From contig NZ_JAFCLG010000006.1 in the NCBI RefSeq assembly GCF_018129685.1, positions 62,001 through 126,000 on the forward strand: DNA of 64,000 nt, given 5' to 3'. The position numbers were made by a program, and so were the translations under genes. Shown in pieces: positions 46,126 through 54,831 of the stretch. The stretch comes from Bradyrhizobium manausense. Lineage in GTDB: Bacteria > Pseudomonadota > Alphaproteobacteria > Rhizobiales > Xanthobacteraceae. Under the pieces are notes generated by a model. It had not been told where the DNA came from and searched no databases. It was given only the letters and a program-made list of their open reading frames with translations. Every line of letters starts with the position of its first letter. The stretch's first letter is position 1.

Positions 46126-47490
46126 TTAGTCGTTCTCGTAACCGTAGACTTCCGGCAGGATGAAGATGGCGGCACACAATCCGATCAGCGGGAAGATCGC
46201 GACGAACAACGTGGCGTTGGCCTGGCCGATCGCCGCGAACAGCGACGGGAACAGGAAGATCGCCAGGAACGACGGCAGCTTCACGAACATGTAGGCGAAG
46301 CCGCTGGCAGTGCCGCGATATTTCGGCTTGGCCACCATCGTCGGGATCGTCATGCAGTTCGACGCATCCCAATAATGGCCCCACAGCATGGCGGCGGCCG
46401 CGAACGGCAGCAACATCTTGTTGTCGGTGTAGAGCGCAAAGGCTGCGACCAGGAGCGAGGCCAGCACGATCGAAAAGCCGGCGATCGCGATGCCGCGATG
46501 GCCGATCTTCGGCGTCAAGAGCGGGCCGACCCAGCCCGACACTGCGGCGAAGCAGAACAGCGCCATGGTCACGAGGTTGTTGCCGAGCACGCTCGACACG
46601 CCGACCATGACGAACAGCACCGGCAGATAGAACGCGAAGGTCGAGAACTCGCTGCCTTGCGCGAAGCAGGCGATCCAGCCATAGATCGTCGCGCGCCAGC
46701 GGATCGGGTCCTTCCGGAGATCCGCGATGAAGTCGCGGGTCGAGACCTTCGGCATCACGACGTCCTGGTCGGGCAGCATGGCGAGATCGTCGTTGAACAT
46801 CTCGCACGCGACCTGCTTGGCCTCGCGGAAGCGCCCCTTCTGCACCAGCCACACCGCCGTCTCCGGCACGTCGTGCCGCATGATCAGGATGATCAGCGCC
46901 GGCACCGCACCGAGGCCGAGCGTCACGCGCCACAGCGTCTCGTGGTGGAGGTCGAGCAGCAGGAAGATCACGATGACGCCAATGGTCAGGACTTCGCCGA
47001 CGGCGAACATGAACTGCCAGCGATTGCCCATCACCTCGCGCTCACCCTTGGCCATGGATTCCATGATGTAGGTGTAGCCGGTCGAAATGTCCGAACCGAG
47101 CGGGACGCCGAGCAGGAAGCGGATCACGACGAGCCAGGTGACGTTCGGCACGAAGGCTTGCGCGAGCGCCAGCACGATGAACATCACCATAGTGATCAGG
47201 AACATGACGCGACGGCCGATCTTGTCCGACAGCCAGCCGCCGAGCAGTGCGCCAATCAGCGCACCGCCCTGCGTGCCTGCTGCGGCAAGGCCAAGCATCA
47301 ATGGATCGGGATTGTATTGCTCCTTGATGAAGATGAGCACGAAGGCGATGGAATAGAGATCCCAGGCCTCGACCAGGATCGAGGCCATCATCAGCCAGCC
47401 GACCTTGTTGCCCTTGGGGCTGTAGTTCGTGATGAGGTAGCGGACCGCGGCTTCGCTCGCGGTCGGTTGTGGCATGGCCATCGTTGACAT
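46126..47490 (-). CDS. MFS transporter, probable sugar-acid permease
   Basis: A 454-residue major-facilitator protein with 12 predicted helices. The MFS loop motif after helix 2 is GGWLSDKIGRRVMF, and RFLLGVPLGSDISTGY matches the sugar/acid symporter group. The ATG at 47488-47490 starts MSTMAMPQPTASEAAVRYL. It follows the GntR-type gene by 41 bases on the same strand, and the divergent operon encodes sugar-acid enzymes, so uptake of the pathway substrate is likely. Confidence 0.9.
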   Translation of the reverse strand: MSTMAMPQPTASEAAVRYLITNYSPKGNKVGWLMMASILVEAWDLYSIAFVLIFIKEQYNPDPLMLGLAAAGTQGGALIGALLGGWLSDKIGRRVMFLITMVMFIVLALAQAFVPNVTWLVVIRFLLGVPLGSDISTGYTYIMESMAKGEREVMGNRWQFMFAVGEVLTIGVIVIFLLLDLHHETLWRVTLGLGAVPALIILIMRHDVPETAVWLVQKGRFREAKQVACEMFNDDLAMLPDQDVVMPKVSTRDFIADLRKDPIRWRATIYGWIACFAQGSEFSTFAFYLPVLFVMVGVSSVLGNNLVTMALFCFAAVSGWVGPLLTPKIGHRGIAIAGFSIVLASLLVAAFALYTDNKMLLPFAAAAMLWGHYWDASNCMTIPTMVAKPKYRGTASGFAYMFVKLPSFLAIFLFPSLFAAIGQANATLFVAIFPLIGLCAAIFILPEVYGYEND

Positions 47491-47531
47491 GTCTGGTCCT
47501 CTCTTCAAAACGCCTTGCGTGCCGGATGGTT

Positions 47532-48299
47532 CTAAGCGCCGAGCAACGGCTCAATGCTGCAATCGAGCAGGCGCGGATCGATCCCGGTCTCCATGCCCGT
47601 GAACATCTGGCCCATGTAGTCGATCAGCGCATCGCTCGCCTTGACGGCATCCTCCACGCGGCGGTTCGCAACTGCATTGAGAATACCGAGATGATGGTCG
47701 ATCGTTCCTGAGAGATCTTGCTGGCCAGGCATGAAGCGGTGGTGGATGTAGCCGATGCGGCGATACAGCGTGTGCAGCGGCCGCAGCGTATGCACCAGGA
47801 ACGGCTCGCCTGCAGCCTCCAGCACCAGCGCATCGATGCGGCGGTCGATGCTGTTGAACTCGTCCAGGGTCAGGGTTGCGCGGCGCTCGCGCAGCAGGCG
47901 CTCGATGTGCAGCGCCTGATTGCGATGCGAAAGGCTGGCACGATCCGCTGCAAGGCGAACGACAAAGCGCTCCATGTCGCGGCGCAGGGCCAGCAGCATG
48001 CGCTCGCGCGCCAGATCGATCGGCGCGATGTGCAGACCGTGGCGCGGACGGATGATGATGAGCGTGTCGGCTGAGAGACGATTGACGGCGTGATGCACCG
48101 GCGTGCGGCCGAAGCCGGTGATATGCTGCAATTCCAGCATGGTCATGAACTGACCGGGCTTGAGCTCGCAATGAACCAGCAGCTCCTCGATCTTCTGATA
48201 GGCCAGCTCGAAGAAGTTGAGACGATTGCGCCGCGAGGGCCTACCCTCGCCGTCGTCCTCTGATCTCACCACCTCGAGCGCGCGCTTGCGCCGTGCCAT
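47532..48299 (-). CDS. GntR-family (FCD-like) transcriptional regulator
   Basis: A 255-residue regulator. A basic N-terminal arm precedes the winged HTH (YQKIEELLVHCELKPGQFMT, LQHITGFGRTPVHHAVNRLS). The all-helical FCD-type effector domain (about 100-250) carries the metal/ligand His residues (IHHRFMPG, IDHHLGIL). It is transcribed with the MFS gene and divergent from the dehydratase operon, the usual position for a local repressor. Confidence 0.9.
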   Translation of the reverse strand: MARRKRALEVVRSEDDGEGRPSRRNRLNFFELAYQKIEELLVHCELKPGQFMTMLELQHITGFGRTPVHHAVNRLSADTLIIIRPRHGLHIAPIDLARERMLLALRRDMERFVVRLAADRASLSHRNQALHIERLLRERRATLTLDEFNSIDRRIDALVLEAAGEPFLVHTLRPLHTLYRRIGYIHHRFMPGQQDLSGTIDHHLGILNAVANRRVEDAVKASDALIDYMGQMFTGMETGIDPRLLDCSIEPLLGA

Positions 48300-48367
48300 G
48301 TTGTCCTCCCGGCCGCCCGAGCTGTCGCTCGCAAGGCGCGCCCTATTAGTGGCACCCTTAAAACATG

Positions 48368-48383
48368 TTGTGATATATTACAA
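48368..48383. promoter_or_regulatory. TTGTGATATATTACAA palindrome, candidate GntR operator
   Basis: A 16-base near-perfect palindrome in the 175-base gap between the GntR gene and the dehydratase gene, 68 bases from the first and 91 from the second start codon. FCD-type GntR regulators typically bind short AT-rich palindromes with TTGT...ACAA ends. Binding is inferred. Confidence 0.6.
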
Positions 48384-48474
48384 GCAGGCGTAAGAATCCC
48401 GAACCTCTGCGGCATGCTGCAGTGCGGAATGAACAAGACCGGCGCGAAGCGCCTGCGATGGGAGGACAGTTGTT

Positions 48475-49674
48475 GTGAAGATCACGTCGATCGAGACGCT
48501 GCGCACCGAGGAATTCTCCAACGTCATCTGGGTGCGCGTTCACACCGACACAGGCATGATCGGTCTCGGCGAGACTTTCTACGGCGCTGGCGCAGTCGAA
48601 GCGCAGATCCACGACACCTTTGCCGGCCGCCTGCTCGGCCGCAATCCCCTGCATATCGAGGCGATCCATCGCGACATGCTGAACCTGCCGATGGCGCAGT
48701 CGTCCACCGGCGTCGAATATCGCGCGGCCTCCGCGATCGACATCGCGCTGTGGGATCTGTTCGGCAAGGTCTGCAATCAGCCGGTGCACCAGATGCTCGG
48801 CGGCCTCTGCCGCGACAAGCAGCGCATCTACAACACCTGCGCCGGCACGCAGTACGTCCGCTCCACCAATATCAGCCCCGTGGCGAACTGGAATCTGGGC
48901 GCCAACAAGGGTCCCTATGAAGACCTCGACGGCTTCATGAACCGCGCCGATGCGCTCGCCGAAAGCCTGCTCGAAAGCGGCATCTCGGCGATGAAGATCT
49001 GGCCGTTCGATCCGGCCGCACAGGAGAACAAGGGTCTCTACATCACCGCCGCTCAGATGAAGCAGGCGATCGAGCCGTTCGAGAAGATCCGCAAAGCGGT
49101 CGGCGACAAGATGGAGATCATGGTTGAGCTCCACTCGCTGTGGAATCTGCCGACCGCAAAACAAATCGCGCGCGCGCTCGAGCCGTACAAGCCGACCTGG
49201 TACGAAGATCCGATCCGCATGAACTCGCCGCAGGCGCTGGCCGAATACGCCCGCTCGACCGACGTCTGGGTCTGCGCCAGCGAGACGCTGGGCTCGCGCT
49301 TCCCCTACAAGGACATGCTCGACCGCGATGCCATGCATGTCGTGATGGCCGACCTGTGCTGGACCGGCGGCCTCACCGAGGGCCGCAAGATCGCGGCGAT
49401 GGCCGAGACCTATCACCGGCCCTTTGCGCCTCACGACTGCATCGGCCCGATCGGCTTCATCGCAGCCATCCACATGTCGTTCAGCCAGCCCAACACGCTG
49501 ATCCAGGAATCGGTGCGCGCTTTCTACAAAGGCTGGTACAATGAACTCGTCACCACGATGCCTACGATCAAGGACGGTTACGTCTTCCCGATGGAAGGCC
49601 CTGGCCTCGGCGTCGATCTTCTGCCCGCCGTCTTCGAGCGCTCCGATCTGATCGTGCGCCGTTCCAACGTCTGA
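48475..49674 (+). CDS. mandelate racemase/muconate lactonizing (enolase) superfamily dehydratase
   Basis: A 399-residue enolase-superfamily enzyme, first gene of a three-gene operon. The N-terminal capping domain begins MKITSIETLRTEEFSNVIWV. The barrel shows metal ligands in MVELHSLWNLP, WYEDPIRM (Glu) and CASETLGSR (Glu), and a C-terminal catalytic His candidate in FAPHDCIGPIG. It would dehydrate or epimerise a sugar acid by proton abstraction. The adjacent gluconate- and idonate-dehydrogenase-like genes support a hexonate. Start is GTG 48475 after GGGAGGACAG. Confidence 0.85.
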   Translation: MKITSIETLRTEEFSNVIWVRVHTDTGMIGLGETFYGAGAVEAQIHDTFAGRLLGRNPLHIEAIHRDMLNLPMAQSSTGVEYRAASAIDIALWDLFGKVCNQPVHQMLGGLCRDKQRIYNTCAGTQYVRSTNISPVANWNLGANKGPYEDLDGFMNRADALAESLLESGISAMKIWPFDPAAQENKGLYITAAQMKQAIEPFEKIRKAVGDKMEIMVELHSLWNLPTAKQIARALEPYKPTWYEDPIRMNSPQALAEYARSTDVWVCASETLGSRFPYKDMLDRDAMHVVMADLCWTGGLTEGRKIAAMAETYHRPFAPHDCIGPIGFIAAIHMSFSQPNTLIQESVRAFYKGWYNELVTTMPTIKDGYVFPMEGPGLGVDLLPAVFERSDLIVRRSNV

Positions 49675-49686
49675 GGATTATTTGAG

Positions 49687-50454
49687 ATGAGCACCGCCCT
49701 CTTCGACCTTTCCGGCCGCACCGCGCTCGTGACCGGCTCTTCCCGCGGGCTCGGCCGCGCCATCGCCGAAGGCATGGCCAAGGCCGGCGCCAGGATCATC
49801 ATCAACGGCGTCGATCCCAAGCGCGTTGAGCAGGCCGTCGCCGAATTCCGCGCCGCCGGCCATCAGGCCGAGGGCGCCGCCTTCAACGTGACCGACGAGC
49901 CCGCGATCGTCGCAGCCTTCGACGACTTCGACAGACAAGGCATTGCCGTCGACATCCTCGTCAACAATGCCGGCATCCAGCATCGCAAGCCGCTGGTCGA
50001 GTTCACCACCGACGAATGGCGCAAGGTGATCGAGACCGACCTCACCAGCGCCTTTGTGATCGGCCGCGAGGCCGGCAAGCGCATGATCCCGCGCAGGCGC
50101 GGCAAGATCATCAATATCGGCTCGCTCGGCAGCGAGCTCGCCCGCCCGACCATCGCGCCTTACACCGCAGCCAAGGGCGGCATCAAGAACCTGACCCGAT
50201 CGATGGCGGTGGAGTGGGCCCAGCACGGAATCCAGGCCAATGCGATCGGCCCTGGATACATGCTCACCGACATGAACGAGGCGCTGGTCAACAACGCCGA
50301 CTTCAACAACTGGCTGATGGGCCGCATCCCCTCCAAGCGCTGGGGCAAGCCGGACGAGCTGGTGGGCGCGGCGATCTTCCTCGCCTCGGATGCTTCCACC
50401 TATGTCAACGGCCAGATCATCTATGTCGATGGCGGCATGATCGCCGCGATGTAA
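49687..50454 (+). CDS. short-chain dehydrogenase, gluconate 5-dehydrogenase-like
   Basis: A 255-residue classical SDR. The cofactor motif is TGSSRGLGRAIA, the NNAG motif is present, the catalytic Ser is in NIGSLGSELA, and Tyr/Lys are in PYTAAKGGIKNL. The C-terminal FLASDASTYVNGQIIYVDGG is canonical. It resembles IdnO/gluconate 5-dehydrogenase, which interconverts gluconate and 5-ketogluconate. It lies 12 bases after the dehydratase gene and 22 before the MDR gene. Confidence 0.88.
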   Translation: MSTALFDLSGRTALVTGSSRGLGRAIAEGMAKAGARIIINGVDPKRVEQAVAEFRAAGHQAEGAAFNVTDEPAIVAAFDDFDRQGIAVDILVNNAGIQHRKPLVEFTTDEWRKVIETDLTSAFVIGREAGKRMIPRRRGKIINIGSLGSELARPTIAPYTAAKGGIKNLTRSMAVEWAQHGIQANAIGPGYMLTDMNEALVNNADFNNWLMGRIPSKRWGKPDELVGAAIFLASDASTYVNGQIIYVDGGMIAAM

Positions 50455-50476
50455 TTGGGAACACCGAGGAACACCT

Positions 50477-51508
50477 ATGCGCGCCGTCGTCATCCACGCC
50501 CCGAAAGACCTCCGGATCGACAACTACCCCGACACCGAGCCCGGCCCGGGCGCGGTCCGCGTCAAGATCGCCAACGGCGGTATCTGCGGCTCCGACCTGC
50601 ACTATTACCATCACGGCGGCTTCGGCGTCGTGCGCATCCAGCAGCCGATGGCGCTGGGGCACGAGATCGCCGGCGTGGTCGCGGCGGTCGGCGACGGCGT
50701 CACCAGCGTCAAGGCCGGCACGCGCGTCGCGGTCAATCCGAGCAAGCCGTGTGGCCAGTGCCATCATTGCCAGGAAGGCATGCGCAACCAGTGCCTCGAC
50801 ATGCGCTTCCTCGGCAGCGCGATGCGCTTCCCCCATGTGCAAGGCGGTTTTCGCGAGTTCATCACGGTCGATGCGGCGCAGGCGGTGCCGATCTCCGACA
50901 AGCTGTCGCTGGCGGAAGCTGCGGTCGCCGAACCGCTGGCGGTGTGTCTGCATGCCGGCAAGCAGGCCGGCCCCCTGCTCGGCAAGCGCGTCCTGATCAC
51001 CGGCTGCGGACCGATCGGCGCGCTGATGATCCTGGTCGCGCGCTTTGGCGGTGCTTCCGAGATCGTCGTCACTGACGTCGCCGACGCGCCGCTGGCCGTT
51101 GCCAAGAAGCTCGGCGCCACGCACGCCATCAATGTCGCGACCAATGCCACCGCGCTCGATCCCTGGCGCGCCGGCAAAGGCGTGTTCGACACGCTGTTCG
51201 AAGCCTCGGGCAATCAGGCCGCGCTGCGCACCGCGCTCGACGTGCTCCGTCCCGGCGCGACGATGGTGCAACTCGGCCTCGGCGGCGAGATGACGCTGCC
51301 GATCAATTCCATCGTCGCCAAGGAATTGCAGCTTCGCGGCACCTTCCGCTTCGACCCGGAATTCGAGCTCGCGGTGCGGCTGATGGGCGAAGGCCTGATC
51401 GACGTCAAGCCGCTGATCACGGCGACCATGCCGTTCGAGAACGCGGTCGCCGCGTTTGAATTGGCCACCGACCGCTCGCAATCGATGAAGGTGCAGCTGA
51501 CGTTCTAA
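50477..51508 (+). CDS. zinc alcohol dehydrogenase-family enzyme, L-idonate 5-dehydrogenase-like
   Basis: A 343-residue MDR enzyme. Catalytic zinc ligands appear in GGICGSDLHYYHHGG and GHEIAGVVAAVG; structural zinc cysteines are in NPSKPCGQCHHCQEGMRNQC. The Rossmann motif is GCGPIGALMI. The sequence resembles L-idonate 5-dehydrogenase (IdnD). Together with the SDR it suggests an idonate/5-ketogluconate/gluconate route. Its TAA stop is the first three bases of the following repeat element. Confidence 0.88.
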   Translation: MRAVVIHAPKDLRIDNYPDTEPGPGAVRVKIANGGICGSDLHYYHHGGFGVVRIQQPMALGHEIAGVVAAVGDGVTSVKAGTRVAVNPSKPCGQCHHCQEGMRNQCLDMRFLGSAMRFPHVQGGFREFITVDAAQAVPISDKLSLAEAAVAEPLAVCLHAGKQAGPLLGKRVLITGCGPIGALMILVARFGGASEIVVTDVADAPLAVAKKLGATHAINVATNATALDPWRAGKGVFDTLFEASGNQAALRTALDVLRPGATMVQLGLGGEMTLPINSIVAKELQLRGTFRFDPEFELAVRLMGEGLIDVKPLITATMPFENAVAAFELATDRSQSMKVQLTF

Positions 51509-51609
51509 AGCGCGATGAGATTTGGATGAATCGTCACCGCGCTTTAGCTTGTTGTTTGCGCATGATCTTTCCGGAAAACCGCTTCGCACTTTTCCGGATC
51601 ATGCTTTAG
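51506..51609. repeat. two-hairpin intergenic element, copy A
   Basis: This element of about 104 bases starts TAAAGCGCGATGAGATTT and ends GGATCATGCTTTAG. Hairpin 1 pairs AAAGCGCG with CGCGCTTT; hairpin 2 pairs GCATGATC (from about 51560) with GATCATGC. It is nearly identical to copy B at 53536-53638. It lies between convergent genes, supplies the TAA stop of the idonate-dehydrogenase-like gene, and probably terminates both transcripts. Such elements are very common in bradyrhizobial chromosomes. Confidence 0.88.
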
Positions 51610-51616
51610 GGCGCTC

Positions 51617-52600
51617 TCATTCGCGCGCGATCACCTGGTCCAGCCAGGCGCAGTTCAGCGGCGGCACGCGCGGATCGGGGACGCGTACGCCGCGCGCGGC
51701 CGCATCCATCCGCATCTCGCGCAAGCGCTTGCGCTGCTCCTCCGGCATGTTGAGACGCTCGTGGCCCCACAGCGACGGACCATCGAAGGTCTCGTGCGGC
51801 TGCCAGGTCGCGGGGTCGATGATGCGCCCGCCCCAGCCATATTCGATGAAGAAGCCGGACGGCGTGTTCACATAGAACGAGGTCATGTGGTCGTTGGTGT
51901 GCCGTCCCAGCGTATAGACGATGCGGCCGTCTTCGAGCTGCGCGAGGTCGTAGCCCTGCCCGACATCGTCGAGGCTGCCGAGCTCGACCATGAAATGATG
52001 CAACGCCTTGCGCCCGGAGCCCACCATCGCAAAGGAGTGATGGCGGCCGTTGACGTGGAAGAAATAGAGCCCATACGGCTTCAGCCCGAAATCCGACACG
52101 TGAAAGCCGAGCACGTCGCGGTAGAACGGCAGCAGCGGCTCGACATCCTCGACGTTCAACACGACGTGACCCATGCCGAGCGCGCCGGTTCTGAAGCCCG
52201 AGATGGGGCGGCCTGGCTGGAACGGCTCGGTCGCAAGCTCCGGCTTGCAGAACGCCTCCAGCCGGTTGCCGGCGGGATCAGCGAACGCGATCAGCTCGCC
52301 GACATGCCGCTCATCGGCGAGCGCGCGCGAGCCGCGCGCGACCTTGACGCCGCGGCTCTCCAATCGCCCCGCGAGTTGATCCAGTTCGGCAGTCGATGGA
52401 ACTTCCCAGCCCATCACCGCAAGGCCGGCATCGCTACTGCCATCGACGATCAGCCTCTGCTTGCGATCGTCCATGCGGAACGCGCGCATCTTGCCGCCGC
52501 GATCGACCTGCTGCATGCCGAGCAGCCCGGTTGCCATCCGGCTCCACTGTTCGAGCTGCGATGAATTGATGCCGACATAGCCGAGCGCGGTGATTTCCAT
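51617..52600 (-). CDS. extradiol ring-cleavage dioxygenase (2,3-dihydroxybiphenyl 1,2-dioxygenase-like, VOC family)
   Basis: A 327-residue type I extradiol dioxygenase with two VOC domain pairs. The Fe(II) ligands in the C-terminal half are His in LGMGHVVLNV, His in ALHHFMVELG and Glu in GFFIEYGWGG, with His/Tyr second-shell residues (HTNDHMTSFYVNTPSG). It would open a catechol-type ring next to the hydroxyls. AGGAGG-like GGGAGGAA precedes the ATG at 52598-52600. It is divergent from the IclR regulator and lies in an aromatic-degradation locus. Confidence 0.9.
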   Translation of the reverse strand: MEITALGYVGINSSQLEQWSRMATGLLGMQQVDRGGKMRAFRMDDRKQRLIVDGSSDAGLAVMGWEVPSTAELDQLAGRLESRGVKVARGSRALADERHVGELIAFADPAGNRLEAFCKPELATEPFQPGRPISGFRTGALGMGHVVLNVEDVEPLLPFYRDVLGFHVSDFGLKPYGLYFFHVNGRHHSFAMVGSGRKALHHFMVELGSLDDVGQGYDLAQLEDGRIVYTLGRHTNDHMTSFYVNTPSGFFIEYGWGGRIIDPATWQPHETFDGPSLWGHERLNMPEEQRKRLREMRMDAAARGVRVPDPRVPPLNCAWLDQVIARE

Positions 52601-52672
52601 CGAATTCCTCCCGAAGGCACCGCACTCGCCGCAGTGCGGCGAACTTGATACCGGCCGCGCGCGCTCTTACGG

Positions 52673-52700
52673 TGCGTTCCGCAATCGCCTCGCGTTCGCA
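52673..52700. promoter_or_regulatory. candidate IclR-type operator between dioxygenase and regulator
   Basis: TGCGTTCCGCA (52673-52683, a TGCG/CGCA palindrome) is followed by GCGTTCGCA (52692-52700). They lie in the 146-base gap between the divergent dioxygenase and IclR genes. Paired short palindromes of this kind suit IclR regulators; this is inference. Confidence 0.35.
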
Positions 52701-52746
52701 AAGACGATAATAGCGAGACCGTCGGCCACAAGGGAGGAAATACGAG

Positions 52747-53538
52747 GTGTCCAAGGAGCGGACGCGGAACGGCCAGCCGCGGCAGTCGGAAGGCGTCCGC
52801 GCCTTCAAGCGCGGGCTGGACGTGCTGCAGGAGGTCAACCGCTCCGGCGGCATCCGCGCCGGCGATGTGGCCCGGGCGCTCGACCTGCCCCGCCCCACCG
52901 TCTACCGCCTGCTCGAAACGCTGGAGGAGCTCGGCTACGTCGCCCGCAGCGCCAGCGACGACCGCTTTCGCGTCACCCGGCTCGCCCTCAGCCTCGGCGA
53001 TGGTTACGACCCCGGCGTGGTGATCTGCCAGGCGGCGGCGCCCTATCTCGCCGAGCTCAGCAAGGCCCTGGTCTGGCCGGTCGATCTCTCGACTTACGAG
53101 AACGCCGCCATGGTGGTGCAGGAAACCACCCATTCCCGCAGCCCGCTCTCGATCGACCGTGGCATGATCGGCAAGCGCCTCCCGATGCTGCGCACCTCGG
53201 CGGGCCGCGCCTATCTCGCCGCCTGCCCGGTGCGCGAGCGCGACCTCATCGTCAGCCATCTCCGCCGCATCGACGAGGCCGACGACCGCCCCTTCCTCGA
53301 TCAGGGCCGCCTCGACCGGATGATCGCCGAGACCGCCGCGCGGGGTTACGCCATTCGCAGCGAAGGCGAATACAATCCGAAGACGGCATCGATCGCCGTG
53401 CCGATCGTGCGCGAAGGTGTTGTCTATGGCTGCATCTCCATCATCTGGATCCGCTCAGCGCTGGGCGTAGAAGAGGCCGTGGCGCAGTTCGTCGGCCCGA
53501 TGCGCGAGACGTCCGAAGCGATTCCGGTCAGCCCCTAA
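52747..53538 (+). CDS. IclR-family transcriptional regulator (MhpR-like)
   Basis: A 263-residue regulator. The N-terminal winged HTH is FKRGLDVLQEVNRSGGIRAG then DVARALDLPRPTVYRLLETL. The IclR effector domain (about 90-255) contains LPMLRTSAGRAYLAACPV and AVPIVREGVVYGCISI, typical of MhpR/PcaU-type activators of aromatic catabolism. The start is GTG 52747 after GGGAGG. Its stop TAA lies within repeat copy B. Confidence 0.9.
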   Translation: MSKERTRNGQPRQSEGVRAFKRGLDVLQEVNRSGGIRAGDVARALDLPRPTVYRLLETLEELGYVARSASDDRFRVTRLALSLGDGYDPGVVICQAAAPYLAELSKALVWPVDLSTYENAAMVVQETTHSRSPLSIDRGMIGKRLPMLRTSAGRAYLAACPVRERDLIVSHLRRIDEADDRPFLDQGRLDRMIAETAARGYAIRSEGEYNPKTASIAVPIVREGVVYGCISIIWIRSALGVEEAVAQFVGPMRETSEAIPVSP

Positions 53539-53638
53539 AGCGCGATGAGATTTCCATGAATCGTCATCGCGCTTTGACTGTTGTTTGCGCATGATCTTTC
53601 CGGAAAACCGCTTCGCACTTTTACGGATCATGCTTTAG
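53536..53638. repeat. two-hairpin intergenic element, copy B
   Basis: This is near-identical to copy A at 51506-51609, with a few substitutions and one missing base. It starts at the TAA of the IclR gene, and the TTTA at its other end supplies the TAA stop of the convergent P450 gene (53635-53637). Hairpins are AAAGCGCGATGA/TCATCGCGCTTT and GCATGATC/GATCATGC. It should be a bidirectional terminator. Confidence 0.88.
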
Positions 53639-54810
53639 CTCACCCGCACGGGCAAGGATGTGAGCCCCCGCAACACGTTGTTGAGCGCCAGCACGGGTTC
53701 GCCGATATCGAAGTGACGGACCTTCTCGACCAGAACTTCGAGAAGCGCGGTCATCTCCAGCCGGGCCAGATGCAGGCCCGCGCACATATGGGTGCCATTG
53801 CCGAACCCGAGATGATCGCTGGCACGACGGCGCACTTCGAAGCGCTCCGGCTCCTGCCACTTCCGCTCGTCGCGATTGGCTGATGCATAGAGCAGCAGCA
53901 CGCGGCTTGCTTTTGGGATGGTGACGTTCCCGATCGTCGCCTGATCGGTCAGATGGCGGGTAAATCCGCGAATAGGAGATTCAAGGCGCAATGCTTCGTT
54001 GATCGCCCCCGGAATCAGGGCGGGGTCTTTGCGCACCAAATCCCATTGATCGGGGTATTTTCCGAACAACAGGATCAGATTCGCCGTCGCAAAGATCGTG
54101 GTATCGAGGCTCGGTCCCAGATAATCGCGCATCAGAACCGGACAGCGTTCCGGTTCGACGTCTCCACGGTCCGCGGCCTCGAAAATCCGGTCGCCCCAAC
54201 TGCCCGGCCGCAAGCGCTCGCGGATCGCGGAACCGCCAAGGTACTGACGCATGTCCTGCACGTCAGCCATGGCCGCGCAGCCGCGATCATTCATCGCACC
54301 GAGGACGTTGAACGTCGCCGACGCCCATCGCAGCATGCTGCCGCGTCCGTAATCCTCGAGACCCACGAGCTTGGATACGATCGTCAGCGGCAGGTGCTGC
54401 GCCAGATCTGTCACGGCGTCGAACCGCCCCCGGCTCACGAGATCCTCAACGAGGCGCCGTGCTTCGGCCCTGATCTCCGGCCCGATCTGCTCCAGGGCTC
54501 TCGGCAGCAAGGGAGCTGCTATGATCGCACGCAACCGGTCGTGCAGCGGCGCATCGCTTGCGAGTGTCGTGCCTTTCGAGATCTCGTTGACGCGATCGTT
54601 GGCGGCAACGCCTTGCGCCGAGGAAAACAGGCCGGGGTTGCGCAAGGCCGCGCGGACATCCTCGAAACGGCCGATCGCGTAGAGCCCGTTGCGCGGGAGC
54701 CAGACGGCCGCACCCAGATCGCGCAAAGCGCGATAGTGCTGATAGGGTTGGCGCAGGACGTCGTCGCCGTACAGGTCGACGTCATAGACTGGACATTCCG
54801 TTACGGGCAT
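53635..54810 (-). CDS. cytochrome P450
   Basis: A 391-residue soluble bacterial P450 monooxygenase. The I-helix motif is LGPSLDTTIFATANL, the K-helix ExxR is EALRLESP, and the heme-binding loop is HLGFGNGTHMCAGLHLARLE with the axial Cys. A ferredoxin and reductase would be needed and are not encoded nearby. The gene context suggests oxidation or O-demethylation of an aromatic acid, as for CYP199-type enzymes. AAGGAG precedes the ATG. The binding-protein gene lies 21 bases upstream on the same strand. Confidence 0.92.
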   Translation of the reverse strand: MPVTECPVYDVDLYGDDVLRQPYQHYRALRDLGAAVWLPRNGLYAIGRFEDVRAALRNPGLFSSAQGVAANDRVNEISKGTTLASDAPLHDRLRAIIAAPLLPRALEQIGPEIRAEARRLVEDLVSRGRFDAVTDLAQHLPLTIVSKLVGLEDYGRGSMLRWASATFNVLGAMNDRGCAAMADVQDMRQYLGGSAIRERLRPGSWGDRIFEAADRGDVEPERCPVLMRDYLGPSLDTTIFATANLILLFGKYPDQWDLVRKDPALIPGAINEALRLESPIRGFTRHLTDQATIGNVTIPKASRVLLLYASANRDERKWQEPERFEVRRRASDHLGFGNGTHMCAGLHLARLEMTALLEVLVEKVRHFDIGEPVLALNNVLRGLTSLPVRVS

Positions 54811-54831
54811 CGTCCCGCTCCTTCCTGCCGC

